A stretch of DNA of 38,146 nucleotides, from assembly GCA_012523405.1 (NCBI GenBank), contig JAAYIN010000094.1, forward strand, positions 1 through 38,146. Direction: 5' to 3'. Both the position numbers and the translations under genes were made by a program. The notes below the pieces were generated by a model. It saw nothing but the letters and a program-made list of their open reading frames with translations, was not told where the DNA came from and searched no databases. This DNA comes from Clostridiales bacterium (GTDB lineage: Bacteria; Bacillota; Clostridia; Christensenellales; Aristaeellaceae). Shown in pieces: positions 30,854 to 38,146 of the stretch. Numbering within the stretch: the first letter of the stretch is position 1; each line of letters begins with the position of its first letter.

Positions 30854-33076
30854 ATGAAATTCACACATGGCTATTGGGTGATTCGCGAGAACTTTTTGAT
30901 GAACTATGCTCAGCAATGGATTCGCACAGAAGAAAAAGAGAATGCACTGCGGGTGCTCACGGCTTGCCATCCCATCAGACACAGGGGAGACACTCTTGGT
31001 GGCGGCAATTTGGAAATCGAATTCTCTGCACCCAGAAAGAATATTATCCGTGTAAAACTAACGCATTTCAAAGGTCAAAATAAACAGCTGCCTGCGTTTG
31101 AAACGTATGAAGAAGATGTAGCAACAGAAATTCAAGAGACCACTCAAAACGTATCATTTATCAGTGGTCAATTGCGCGCTGAGGTTCAAAAACCAGAAGG
31201 CGGCGATTGGCAGGTTGCGTTCTACGCAGGGGAACAATTGCTGACATATAGCGGTTTTCATGGTATGGCACACGCGCTTGATAAGGAAACCAAGAAAACA
31301 TATATGAGCGATTCTCTCATGCTTGATGTAGGCGAATGCGTCTATGGCCTTGGCGAGCGTTTTGGTGCGTATGTGAAGAACGGACAAACTGTCGACATTT
31401 GGAATGCTGATGGCGGTACGGCAAGCGAACTAGCATATAAGAACATACCGTTTTATATGACCAATCGCGGATATGGCGTGTTTGTCGAAAACACCTCTGA
31501 TGTTAGCTTTGAAGTGGCGAGCGAAAAGGTTGAGCGTGTTCAGTTCTCTGTTGAGGGCGAGAGCCTTACCTATGACATTATCTACGGCGGAACACCCAAG
31601 GGCACACTAGACCTGTATACAGCGCTTACAGGACGTCCTGCACTGCCTCCCGCATGGAGCTTTGGGCTGTGGCTTTCCACAAGCTTTACAACGAACTACG
31701 ACGAAGAAACAACAACGTCCATGATCAATGGAATGGCTGAACGCGATATTCCACTGCATGTATTCCATTTTGACTGCTTCTGGATGAAAGGTCATAATTG
31801 GTGTGACTTTGAGTGGGATGCGGAAACCTTTAGTGACCCAGAAGGTATGCTTCGCAGGTATAAGGAACGCGGTCTGCATATTTGCTGCTGGATTAATCCC
31901 TATATCGCACAAGCCTCGCCTCTGTTTGACATTGGCATGGAAAAGGGCTATTTGATCAAGAAAACCAACGGCGATGTCTGGCAGACCGATATGTGGCAAT
32001 CCGGTATGGGCATCATTGATGTAACCAATCCCGCTGCATGTGAGTGGTACTGCGGTTTCCTTGATAAACTCATGGATATGGGCGTGGACTGCTTTAAAAC
32101 GGACTTTGGCGAGAGAATCCCAGTACGAGATATCGCTTATCACGACGGTTCTGATTCGCTCTATATGCACAACTACTATACCTTCATGTACAACAAAATG
32201 GTATTTGATACCATCAAGGCAAAGCGCGGAGAAGGCGACGCTGTATTGTTTGCGCGTAGTGCAACCGCAGGCGGACAACAATTCCCTGTCCACTGGGCGG
32301 GTGATAACAGTGCAACCTATATCTCCATGGCTGAAACACTCCGCTCAGGTCTTGGCATGAGCCATAGCGGTTTTGGTTTTTGGAGTCATGATATTTCTGG
32401 TTTTGAGCAAACAGCACCTGCTGATGTGTACAAGCGCTGGGTCGTCTTTGGTCTGCTCTCCAGCCATAGCCGTTTGCATGGTTCGACCTCTTATCGAGTG
32501 CCTTGGCTGTTTGATGATGAAGCAAGTGATGTACTTCGCAAATTTGTGAAGCTAAAGTGCAAGCTCATGCCCTATATGTACGGCGCTGCTGTAGAAGCAC
32601 ATGAGCATGGTACGCCGATGCTTCGCCCGATGATGCTGGAGTTTCCTGATGATCCAGGATGCGATACGACAGATCGCCAGTTTATGATGGGCTCGAATTT
32701 GCTGGTGGCTCCTGTCTTTACCAAAGAAGGTGATGTCCAGTACTACCTGCCTGAAGGTTTGTGGACTAACATCCTTGATGATACAGTTGTCAATGGCGGT
32801 GGCTGGCGGAAAGAAACGCATGATTTCATGAGTTTGCCGCTCCTTGCTCGTGAGGGCAGCGTCATAGCTATGGGCGCAAAAGATGATCGTCCTGATTATG
32901 ATTATACCGATGGTGTTGAGCTGCATGTATACAAGCTTTCAGAAGGTCAAAGCAATACCTGTAAGGTTTATGACACCAAGGGCAACCTTGCAGCGACATA
33001 TGAGGTTGCGATGGTTAATGGCAATGCTGAAGTGAAGACCGACAGCCAGAAACCATATACAGTGTTTATCCACTAA
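30854..33076 (+). CDS. yicI: GH31 alpha-xylosidase (740 aa)
   Basis: Cytoplasmic GH31 enzyme close to E. coli YicI, which releases alpha-xylose from isoprimeverose-type ends of xyloglucan fragments. The beta-sandwich N-terminal half includes GECVYGLGERFGAYVKNGQ. The barrel has HVFHFDCFWMKGHNWCDFEWD, the nucleophile Asp 417 in CFKTDFGERIPVRD and the acid/base Asp 484 in WAGDNSATY. WSHDISGF and the C-terminal PMMLEFPDDP then follow. Length and catalytic positions match YicI. ATG 30854 abuts the previous stop, with AAAGGTGA upstream. Last gene of the operon, before a strong terminator. With the fucosidase it indicates breakdown of fucosylated xyloglucan oligosaccharides inside the cell; beta-galactosidase and beta-glucosidase steps are not in this window. 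Confidence 0.94.
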   Translation: MKFTHGYWVIRENFLMNYAQQWIRTEEKENALRVLTACHPIRHRGDTLGGGNLEIEFSAPRKNIIRVKLTHFKGQNKQLPAFETYEEDVATEIQETTQNVSFISGQLRAEVQKPEGGDWQVAFYAGEQLLTYSGFHGMAHALDKETKKTYMSDSLMLDVGECVYGLGERFGAYVKNGQTVDIWNADGGTASELAYKNIPFYMTNRGYGVFVENTSDVSFEVASEKVERVQFSVEGESLTYDIIYGGTPKGTLDLYTALTGRPALPPAWSFGLWLSTSFTTNYDEETTTSMINGMAERDIPLHVFHFDCFWMKGHNWCDFEWDAETFSDPEGMLRRYKERGLHICCWINPYIAQASPLFDIGMEKGYLIKKTNGDVWQTDMWQSGMGIIDVTNPAACEWYCGFLDKLMDMGVDCFKTDFGERIPVRDIAYHDGSDSLYMHNYYTFMYNKMVFDTIKAKRGEGDAVLFARSATAGGQQFPVHWAGDNSATYISMAETLRSGLGMSHSGFGFWSHDISGFEQTAPADVYKRWVVFGLLSSHSRLHGSTSYRVPWLFDDEASDVLRKFVKLKCKLMPYMYGAAVEAHEHGTPMLRPMMLEFPDDPGCDTTDRQFMMGSNLLVAPVFTKEGDVQYYLPEGLWTNILDDTVVNGGGWRKETHDFMSLPLLAREGSVIAMGAKDDRPDYDYTDGVELHVYKLSEGQSNTCKVYDTKGNLAATYEVAMVNGNAEVKTDSQKPYTVFIH

Positions 33077-33084
33077 TACAAATG

Positions 33085-33127
33085 AAAAAGGTGAATGCAA
33101 GAGATTATCTCTGCATTCACCTTTTTT
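33085..33127. terminator. Strong bidirectional terminator
   Basis: AAAAAGGTGAATGCA pairs with TGCATTCACCTTTTT, extended by GAGA/TCTC around a 3-base loop with one bulged A. It lies between the convergent GH31 and GH127 genes. Confidence 0.92.
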
Positions 33128-33140
33128 GTGTTTCAAATGA

Positions 33141-35048
33141 TCATGTCTGCGGCATCCAAACTCGCATAGAATGAAGTCCGCGGTTACCCCATGTATAGTA
33201 AGGGATCAGCGTAATATCACATGGCATGGAGGTTGGAGAATCAAAAGAATAGAGCTTACCGTTATCGTGCATATGCCATCCGCCAACGCTTAATGTAGGC
33301 ATTCCGTCATGCTCGATTTCGGGATGCTCGGTGACGGGTGAATGCTGGTCAATGACTAAGTCAATCACATTATCTGCATTGTCATTCCCTTCAGCGCAGT
33401 ATACCAGCGGTCCGCGCATAAAGGCGACCTTACCACTATTTGCTGAGACTTTCATAGAGGAATAGACGCGCTTTGCGCTCATATCCAATGTCACAACGAT
33501 ATCGTCCTGATCGGTGAATGAACCCTGAAGATAAGCATATCCGTTCGCTACCTCGTATTCTGCCGGATTTCCGTTGCGGGTGATGGAAGTACTATCGCTC
33601 CACGCAGGAAGGCGCACGGCCAGCGTTAAATTCATGGCTGTGCTAACGGGAGCGAATTGATAATGGATCTGATTTCCTTTTGGATAGGTTGTTTGTAAGG
33701 ATATAGTGCCGCCCAACACATCGTTCATTGCGAATTTACCGCTAATAAACAAATGCGAATAAACCATATTCTCCTCCACGCTCCATGCATAGGCACCAAT
33801 GGAGGTTAACAATCTTGCAACGTTTGGAGGGCAGCATGCACATGCAAACCAAGTGGGTCTTTGAGGGAGCGCATGCCGATGCGTGACAGCTTCGCCGGAA
33901 ATTCCGGGGAGAGCTTCAAGTGGATTCACGTAAAAGAAGCGTTTTCCATCAAGCTGCATACCTGCAAGTACGGTGTTGTAGAGTGCGCGTTCCATGATGT
34001 CTGCATACTCATTGCGCTTCTCCAGTGAGAGCATACGCTTGGCAAAGAAGATGAGTCCAATGGATGCGCAGGTTTCCGCGTAGGCGGTATCGCTTGGCAA
34101 ATGATAATCTTTGGTGAAGGCTTCTCCTTCATACGCTGAACCGATTGCACCAGTTAGATACATACGGCGCTGAACGATGCTATTCCATAGGGTTTTGCAG
34201 GCATTATGCAGCGAAGCATCTCCTGTTGCCTTAGCAACATCTGCCATTCCGCAATAAAGGTATACGGCTCGTACCGCATGCCCAACGGCATCCGTTTGTT
34301 CTCTCACAGGTGCCGTTGTTTGTGCATACTCTCGATTGTTTCCGTTTCTGCCCCAAACTTTCCATGGATATCGCTCTGCCTCTTGAACGAAGAAATCAGT
34401 GCCCCTTGCGTCAATAAAGTGCTTGGATAGCTCGAGATACTTTGAGTCACCTGTATAGTCATATAGGCGGATCAAAGCCAGTTCGACCTCTGGATGCCCG
34501 GGAAAACCAGGGGTGTCATCGCAGGTAAAATGCTGATACATGTGATCGGCCATTTTGCACATGATATCTAGCAACTCGGTTTTTCCCGTGCAAGCTGCAT
34601 AAGCAACCGCAGCCTCAATCATATGACCTGCGCAGTACAGTTCATGTGCTTCTTCTAAATTCGTCCAGCGTTTATCAGGCTCCTTCACAGTAAAGTATGT
34701 GTTCAGGTAGCCATCTTTGTGCTGCGCCCTCCCAATGAGTGAAATGATGTCATCTGCGCGGCGTGACAATGCTTCATCAGGCTTAATGCGCAATGAATAG
34801 GAAACAGCTTCAAGCCATTTTGCTACGTCACTGTCCTGAAATACCATGCCGTAGAATTCGCCGCCGCAATGACCTGATTCAAGCATTTGCGCTGCCATTT
34901 CAAAATTCGTAATGGCATGGCTTTTTTCAGCACCCTCGATTTCATCTCGAAGAGCTTTTTCCTGATAAGGAATGACAATATCAATGACGAGTTTTTCATA
35001 CCGTTTGAAAAACCCCTCGTCTGTATGAAAGTGCATCAAGCTATCCAT
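33141..35048 (-). CDS. GH127 beta-L-arabinofuranosidase (635 aa)
   Basis: Cytoplasmic GH127 enzyme; the family type is HypBA1 of Bifidobacterium, a zinc-cysteine enzyme that releases beta-L-arabinofuranose. The zinc set is visible: Glu 325 and Cys 327 in AYAETCASIG, and Cys 405-Cys 406 in CACCPPN, of which the first (405) should be the nucleophile. Other landmarks are YLNTYF, LEEAHELYCAGHMIEAAVAY and the GHAVRAVYLY helices of the alpha/alpha barrel. ATG 35048 has a weak GGGA about 8 bases upstream. Last gene of the ROK-MFS-GH127 operon, 74 bases after the MFS gene. It suggests use of arabinofuranosides, for example from plant hydroxyproline-rich glycoproteins or arabinan. Substrate inferred from family only. 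Confidence 0.93.
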   Translation of the reverse strand: MDSLMHFHTDEGFFKRYEKLVIDIVIPYQEKALRDEIEGAEKSHAITNFEMAAQMLESGHCGGEFYGMVFQDSDVAKWLEAVSYSLRIKPDEALSRRADDIISLIGRAQHKDGYLNTYFTVKEPDKRWTNLEEAHELYCAGHMIEAAVAYAACTGKTELLDIMCKMADHMYQHFTCDDTPGFPGHPEVELALIRLYDYTGDSKYLELSKHFIDARGTDFFVQEAERYPWKVWGRNGNNREYAQTTAPVREQTDAVGHAVRAVYLYCGMADVAKATGDASLHNACKTLWNSIVQRRMYLTGAIGSAYEGEAFTKDYHLPSDTAYAETCASIGLIFFAKRMLSLEKRNEYADIMERALYNTVLAGMQLDGKRFFYVNPLEALPGISGEAVTHRHALPQRPTWFACACCPPNVARLLTSIGAYAWSVEENMVYSHLFISGKFAMNDVLGGTISLQTTYPKGNQIHYQFAPVSTAMNLTLAVRLPAWSDSTSITRNGNPAEYEVANGYAYLQGSFTDQDDIVVTLDMSAKRVYSSMKVSANSGKVAFMRGPLVYCAEGNDNADNVIDLVIDQHSPVTEHPEIEHDGMPTLSVGGWHMHDNGKLYSFDSPTSMPCDITLIPYYTWGNRGLHSMRVWMPQT

Positions 35049-35122
35049 ATATAATTCCCTTTCGAGTTACTGATTGATGATTGTGGTGTGGATACTAAGC
35101 GCGGATCGGACATTTAGATGAT

Positions 35123-36298
35123 TTACTTAGCATTTGCTTGAGCCTTTACTTTGCGATTCACATACTCTGAACAAAAGAACATAAGCCCCGCAAGGAATAA
35201 AACACATAATGGGATGAGCCACATGCCAACAGCTTGTGCAATCGTTCCGAATAATGGAGGAAGAAGGGTTGCACCGACGTATGCAAAAGCCATTTGGATA
35301 CCCATAACGCTCTGGGAGGCTTTGCCGCCGAATGTTTTTGGTGTTTGGTGGAGCATAGAAGGATAAATTGGCGCAAGCCCAAGCCCAACCACAAAAAATG
35401 CAAAAGGAAGGACCCAAGTTGGCAGAGGCAAAAAGACCAAGATTGCGCCAATACCTGCTAGTGTAATGCCTAATTTGATCATCTGATCTGAACGAAGTTT
35501 TTGCGACAGAAAGCCAGAAACCAGCCGACCGCCAGTGATGCCAAAGAAGAAGACCGAGACCCAAGCCGCCGCTACTTCTTTTGCAATACCGCGTGCACCA
35601 ACTAGATAGCTAGCGCCCCAAAGGTTCATCGTGCTTTCTGCACCACAGTATGCGCAAAAAGTAATGAGTACCGGAATGGCAAGCGGAATCTTGAGCACAT
35701 CCCTGACTTTGAGCGCAACGATTTCCTCCTCTGGAAGCGCATCGCTTTTTGAAGTGGCTTTGCGCCAAAGGGGAATAGAAATAAAAATAATGGCAGAAAG
35801 AACACATTGCATAATGGCGATCCATGAGTATGCGCTGCGCCATTTCCCTGTCAAGCTTAAGATGACGCCGATGAGCGCTGGACCGATGGTTGCACCAATG
35901 CCCCAAAAGCAATGAAGCCAGTTCATATGCTTGACTTCGTAATGAACTGCAACGAAGTTGTTCAGTGCAGCATCTACAGCACCGCCGCCAAGTCCAAGCG
36001 GGATGCAAAGCAGTGCCATGAGAACAAACGATTGATTGAGACTGATGCCAACAAGCGCTAACGCAGTCATTAAGACGCTAAAGGCTGTGACCTTAGCAGT
36101 TCCATAGCGAGCGATCAACTTAGCACTGAACAGGCCTGAAATCACCGTCCCTGTGCTGATGATGATGGAGAGTACACCTGCATAGGAGACGGGTACCCCA
36201 AAATCGATGTGCATAGCTGGCCATGCTGATCCAAGAAGTGGATCGGGTATGCCTAAACTGATAAAAGCAACATAAATAATGATTAAGATAGTGGTCAA
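35123..36298 (-). CDS. MFS sugar-type transporter (391 aa)
   Basis: Major facilitator protein with about 12 membrane segments in two halves around a short central loop (about 185-200). Landmarks include SLGIPDPLLGSAWPAM after helix 1, SAKLIARYGTAKVTAFS in the 2-3 loop region, FFFGITGGRLVSGFLSQKLRSDQMIKLG and FVVGLGLAPIYPSMLH. This is the layout of FucP/YfkF-like sugar MFS proteins. The start is TTG 36298 (MTTILIII), with AAAGGATG about 9 bases upstream; no in-frame ATG fits better. It lies 14 bases behind the ROK gene and ahead of GH127, so import or export of the arabinoside or released arabinose is the likely task. Confidence 0.9.
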   Translation of the reverse strand: MTTILIIIYVAFISLGIPDPLLGSAWPAMHIDFGVPVSYAGVLSIIISTGTVISGLFSAKLIARYGTAKVTAFSVLMTALALVGISLNQSFVLMALLCIPLGLGGGAVDAALNNFVAVHYEVKHMNWLHCFWGIGATIGPALIGVILSLTGKWRSAYSWIAIMQCVLSAIIFISIPLWRKATSKSDALPEEEIVALKVRDVLKIPLAIPVLITFCAYCGAESTMNLWGASYLVGARGIAKEVAAAWVSVFFFGITGGRLVSGFLSQKLRSDQMIKLGITLAGIGAILVFLPLPTWVLPFAFFVVGLGLAPIYPSMLHQTPKTFGGKASQSVMGIQMAFAYVGATLLPPLFGTIAQAVGMWLIPLCVLFLAGLMFFCSEYVNRKVKAQANAK

Positions 36299-36312
36299 GA
36301 GAATCCATCCTT

Positions 36313-37302
36313 TCAGAAGTTAGATTGTTTGGGGAGGAGAGGGGAAAGAGCAAGCTTTGTGATGCCGAGCATGTAGTCTCTTTCTAGTGATTCATCCGCA
36401 ATGATTTCAGGTAGGGAATGATGGTTTTGACAAGTTTTTTTGATGGCTTTGGATAAATGACTTTGATTGAGATTTTCGCGGTACACAACAATCCTATCGG
36501 GAGCAAGCAATGCGTTGATTATTTGGATAAACAGTGCAATGATCTCTTCAATAGGTTGATCGGGCTTTTTCCAATTGACAGATATGGGTAAGGCGGAAAT
36601 CTCGCCAGCCATTCCCATTTTGCCTCTAATCAATCGTTGTCCCAATAAAATGCCCCCGCCGGGCGGCATTCCCATTGGGAAATAAATGGACACGGTACAT
36701 TCGTTGTCGTGTAAGCAAGCTCGATCTGCATAGCCATATACCGCAGCATTCATGTCATTTTCAATCATGATTTCTTGTTTTGTTGCGGTCTTAAGCATTT
36801 CATAAAGAGAATCTCCAACCAAATCTGCAACATCACAAAAGAGAATGTTACTATGAAGCGCTTGACCTGGTATGCCTACTGAGATTGATTTGATTAATGA
36901 ATCATTCTGACATTTTTCTTTGGCTATGGCGACGATTTGATTTCTTGCTTCGCTCTCAAGTATTACGCACTCGCAAGTTAAGATTTTACCTTGAAGATCA
37001 ACGGTGATGGTATATAGCATATATACTTGATTGGTTTGCAGCACATATAGACCAAGAGCGTGGGCATAGTCAGCATTGAAGCGATAGACCTGTGCGGGTC
37101 GGCCGCCGCGGGAGGGCATAAGCTTGTCGACTGTCACTTCGTTATTTAATGCCAGTTCAGACATGAGCGAACCAAGCGTTACGGTGCTTAACTTACTTTC
37201 GTTTGCCAGCTGTGTTTTTGTTGCGGTACTGAACTTGCGCATTAGTTTGCGTATATGATTAAGGTTTCTTTGTTTGATTTGTTGACCGGGCAACTCAACC
37301 AT
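36313..37302 (-). CDS. ROK-family (NagC/XylR-type) transcriptional regulator (329 aa)
   Basis: An N-terminal winged helix (about 10-70, IKQRNLNHIRKLMRKFS...KTQLANESKLSTVTLGSLMSEL, then SRGGRPAQVYRFN) precedes a ROK sugar-binding domain (about 75-320). The phosphate-binding and sugar motifs are eroded compared with ROK kinases: IENDMNAAVYGYA is kept, GGGILLGQRLIRGKMGMAGEI lacks the usual Gly-Ala end, and the zinc-binding CxCGxxGC segment is missing. The protein is therefore a regulator, not a kinase. GGAGG precedes ATG 37302. First gene of the ROK-MFS-GH127 operon, directly behind a consensus promoter with a 44-bp palindrome, so it very probably represses its own operon until a sugar such as arabinose binds. 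Confidence 0.92.
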   Translation of the reverse strand: MVELPGQQIKQRNLNHIRKLMRKFSTATKTQLANESKLSTVTLGSLMSELALNNEVTVDKLMPSRGGRPAQVYRFNADYAHALGLYVLQTNQVYMLYTITVDLQGKILTCECVILESEARNQIVAIAKEKCQNDSLIKSISVGIPGQALHSNILFCDVADLVGDSLYEMLKTATKQEIMIENDMNAAVYGYADRACLHDNECTVSIYFPMGMPPGGGILLGQRLIRGKMGMAGEISALPISVNWKKPDQPIEEIIALFIQIINALLAPDRIVVYRENLNQSHLSKAIKKTCQNHHSLPEIIADESLERDYMLGITKLALSPLLPKQSNF

Positions 37303-37319
37303 CTTTACTCCTCCTTTGT

Positions 37320-37363
37320 CATATATAATTAAGAGACTTAATAAAGTCTCTTAATTATATATG
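37320..37363. promoter_or_regulatory. 44-bp palindromic operator before the ROK gene
   Basis: Perfect 20-base arms (37320-37339 and 37344-37363), core ATTAAGAGACTT, around a 4-base centre AATA. The distal arm contains the -10 box of the ROK promoter and the other arm ends 17 bases before the ATG, so bound repressor would cover the -10 and the transcription start. Confidence 0.8.
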
Positions 37364-37382
37364 CGGTTGCCTCATCTGTCAA
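37354..37382 (-). promoter_or_regulatory. Consensus sigma-A promoter of the ROK-MFS-GH127 operon
   Basis: Minus strand TTGACA (37382-37377), 17 bp, TATAAT (37359-37354): a perfect match. The -10 lies inside the palindromic operator. Confidence 0.9.
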
Positions 37383-37469
37383 TAGAATTTTTGAGAATAT
37401 TTGTAAAGAATACTAGCATTATCGTCAAATGATCATGCCTGCGCTCTTATTGTTTGGCAACAAATTGTA

Positions 37470-37496
37470 ACGTGAGTGGTTTGATAGCATAAAGTG
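37470..37496 (+). promoter_or_regulatory. Sigma-K-like promoter of the Cys-repeat gene
   Basis: AC (37470-37471), 16 bp, CATAAAGTG (37488-37496): matches AC / CATA-N3-TA at all but the last base. The leader would be about 88 bases. Same layout as the promoter of the other Cys-rich gene at 1600-1626. Confidence 0.4.
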
Positions 37497-37590
37497 ATCG
37501 TAGCAGGAGAGGAGAGCATTAGCGTTTGCTGCACCATGTGGTGAGAATGCTCATGTCTTGCTAGCAAGATCGATTGAAAGGTGATTTATA

Positions 37591-38146
37591 ATGCGATCAA
37601 ATACTTGTATAAATAATAACTTGGCCGATGCTAATGGTTTCATTCCTATTACAGCTTCAACGGAGAATACGACATGCACTAATTGCGGTTGCGGCTGTGG
37701 ATGTACAGGAACAAGAAATAGCTGCGGTTGCAATACATGCAGCAATTGTGCTGTGCTACGCTCAGGTTGCAGCACATGCGGATGCAATGATTGCGATAAC
37801 AACTGTACAACATGCACAGCAACCCGCTCTGGGTGCAACAATTGCGGCTGTAACGACTGCGATTGTGATTGCACAACATGCACAGCGACGCGCTCGGGTT
37901 GCAACAATTGCGGCTGTAACGACTGCGATTGTGAGTGCACAACATGCGGAACAACTCGCTCGGGTTGCAACAATTGCGGCTGTAACGACTGCGATTGTGA
38001 TTGCACGACATGCGGAACAATGCGCTCTGGGTGCAACAATTGCGGCTGTAACGACTGCGATTGTGATTGCACGACATGCGGAACAACTCGCTCTGGCTGC
38101 ACAACCTGCGGCTGCAATGACTGTGATAACAACTGCGCGACATGCA
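37591..38146 (+). CDS. Cysteine-repeat protein, open at the window edge (185+ aa)
   Basis: ATG 37591 follows GAAAGGTGAT by about 5 bases and opens a frame without stop to the right edge. The first 27 residues are Cys-poor (MRSNTCINNNLADANGFIPI...), with no signal peptide. A Cys-Gly stretch follows (CTNCGCGCGCTG), then from residue 57 six 22-residue repeats, the last cut by the edge. By direct count 50 of 185 residues are Cys; Asn, Asp, Thr and Gly make up most of the rest, with no Lys at all. A full repeat has Cys at positions 4, 7, 9, 12, 14, 16 and 19. The composition fits a metal-binding (metallothionein-like) or disulfide-crosslinked protein. A sigma-K-like promoter and the lack of a signal favour a spore coat or exosporium protein comparable in style, not sequence, to Clostridial CdeC/CdeM. 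A repeat-type peptide precursor cannot be excluded without the downstream genes. I recognise no named family. Confidence 0.8.
   Translation, partial: MRSNTCINNNLADANGFIPITASTENTTCTNCGCGCGCTGTRNSCGCNTCSNCAVLRSGCSTCGCNDCDNNCTTCTATRSGCNNCGCNDCDCDCTTCTATRSGCNNCGCNDCDCECTTCGTTRSGCNNCGCNDCDCDCTTCGTMRSGCNNCGCNDCDCDCTTCGTTRSGCTTCGCNDCDNNCATC
37759..38146 (+). repeat. Tandem 66-bp in-frame repeats (six visible)
   Basis: Units start at 37759, 37825, 37891, 37957, 38023 and 38089, exactly 66 bases apart, each beginning with codons for Arg-Ser-Gly-Cys. Units 2 to 5 are nearly identical in DNA, including silent positions. Units 1 and 6 carry Asp-Asn-Asn where the others have Asp-Cys-Asp or Asp-Cys-Glu, and so have six Cys, not seven. 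The array continues past the window. Confidence 0.95.

Noticed and set aside
31607-32293. 228-codon minus-strand open frame inside the GH31 gene
   Set aside because: Complement of a strongly supported enzyme gene with catalytic motifs; no start signals of its own.
37551-38143. Two long minus-strand open frames opposite the Cys repeats
   Set aside because: They are the complement of the repeat array, rich in Ser/Gln or Arg/Cys/Asn, with no ribosome binding site. The plus frame has the strong start signals.
37759-38146. CRISPR array
   Set aside because: The period is exactly 66 bases, in frame, with no spacers; variation is spread over the unit as in coding repeats.
37591-38146. Lanthipeptide or other modified-peptide precursor
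   Set aside because: Cys with Thr/Ser could suggest it, but no modification enzyme, protease or leader motif is visible. It stays open only because downstream sequence is missing.

Overview
The window looks like chromosomal DNA from a spore-forming, low- to mid-GC Clostridia-type Firmicute. The evidence is near-consensus sigma-A promoters, strong AGGAGG ribosome binding sites with GTG and TTG starts, a CotH-type gene, two Cys-rich genes behind sigma-K-like promoters, and a gene set dominated by sugar ABC transporters and intracellular glycoside hydrolases. No phage, insertion sequence, CRISPR array or rRNA was seen. Species-level placement is not possible from the sequence alone.

Left part (1-9.5 kb). 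The window opens on a partial gene leaving the left edge, behind a sigma-A promoter with a Fur-like palindrome. Next come tRNA-Trp (CCA), an unknown protein, a Cys-rich presumed spore-surface protein with a near-perfect sigma-K-like promoter, and a decayed lipoprotein gene. A CotH / DUF4956 / VTC-domain operon follows, then a CapA-like membrane protein whose active-site motifs look eroded, and a TIM-barrel sugar isomerase-like gene.

Middle (9.5-22 kb). A MarR regulator with a palindromic operator is coupled to a heterodimeric ABC exporter. After it lie an ACT-ACT-metallo-beta-lactamase fusion and a hexapeptide acetyltransferase. A LacI regulator with duplicated operator-like sites then leads an operon of binding protein, double-domain ATPase, permease and a Gfo/Idh/MocA dehydrogenase.

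Right part (22-38 kb). An AraC regulator diverges from a six-gene operon: two LplB/LplC-type permeases (the first carries an unusual ~550-residue N-terminal membrane extension made of three similar modules), a secreted binding protein, a GH29 alpha-fucosidase, a TIM-barrel isomerase-like protein and a GH31 alpha-xylosidase. Convergent to it is ROK regulator / MFS transporter / GH127 beta-L-arabinofuranosidase, led by a 44-bp hyphenated palindrome that contains the -10 box of a consensus promoter. Together these suggest import and cytoplasmic breakdown of plant cell-wall oligosaccharides; fucosylated xyloglucan and arabinofuranosides are the best guesses.

The most unusual item is at the right edge: an open-ended gene (37591 onward) whose visible 185 residues include 50 cysteines. 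Most of it is tandem 22-residue (66-bp) repeats with seven Cys each. It has a strong ribosome binding site and a sigma-K-like promoter, as does the other Cys-rich gene near the left end. I suggest a disulfide- or metal-crosslinked spore-surface protein.
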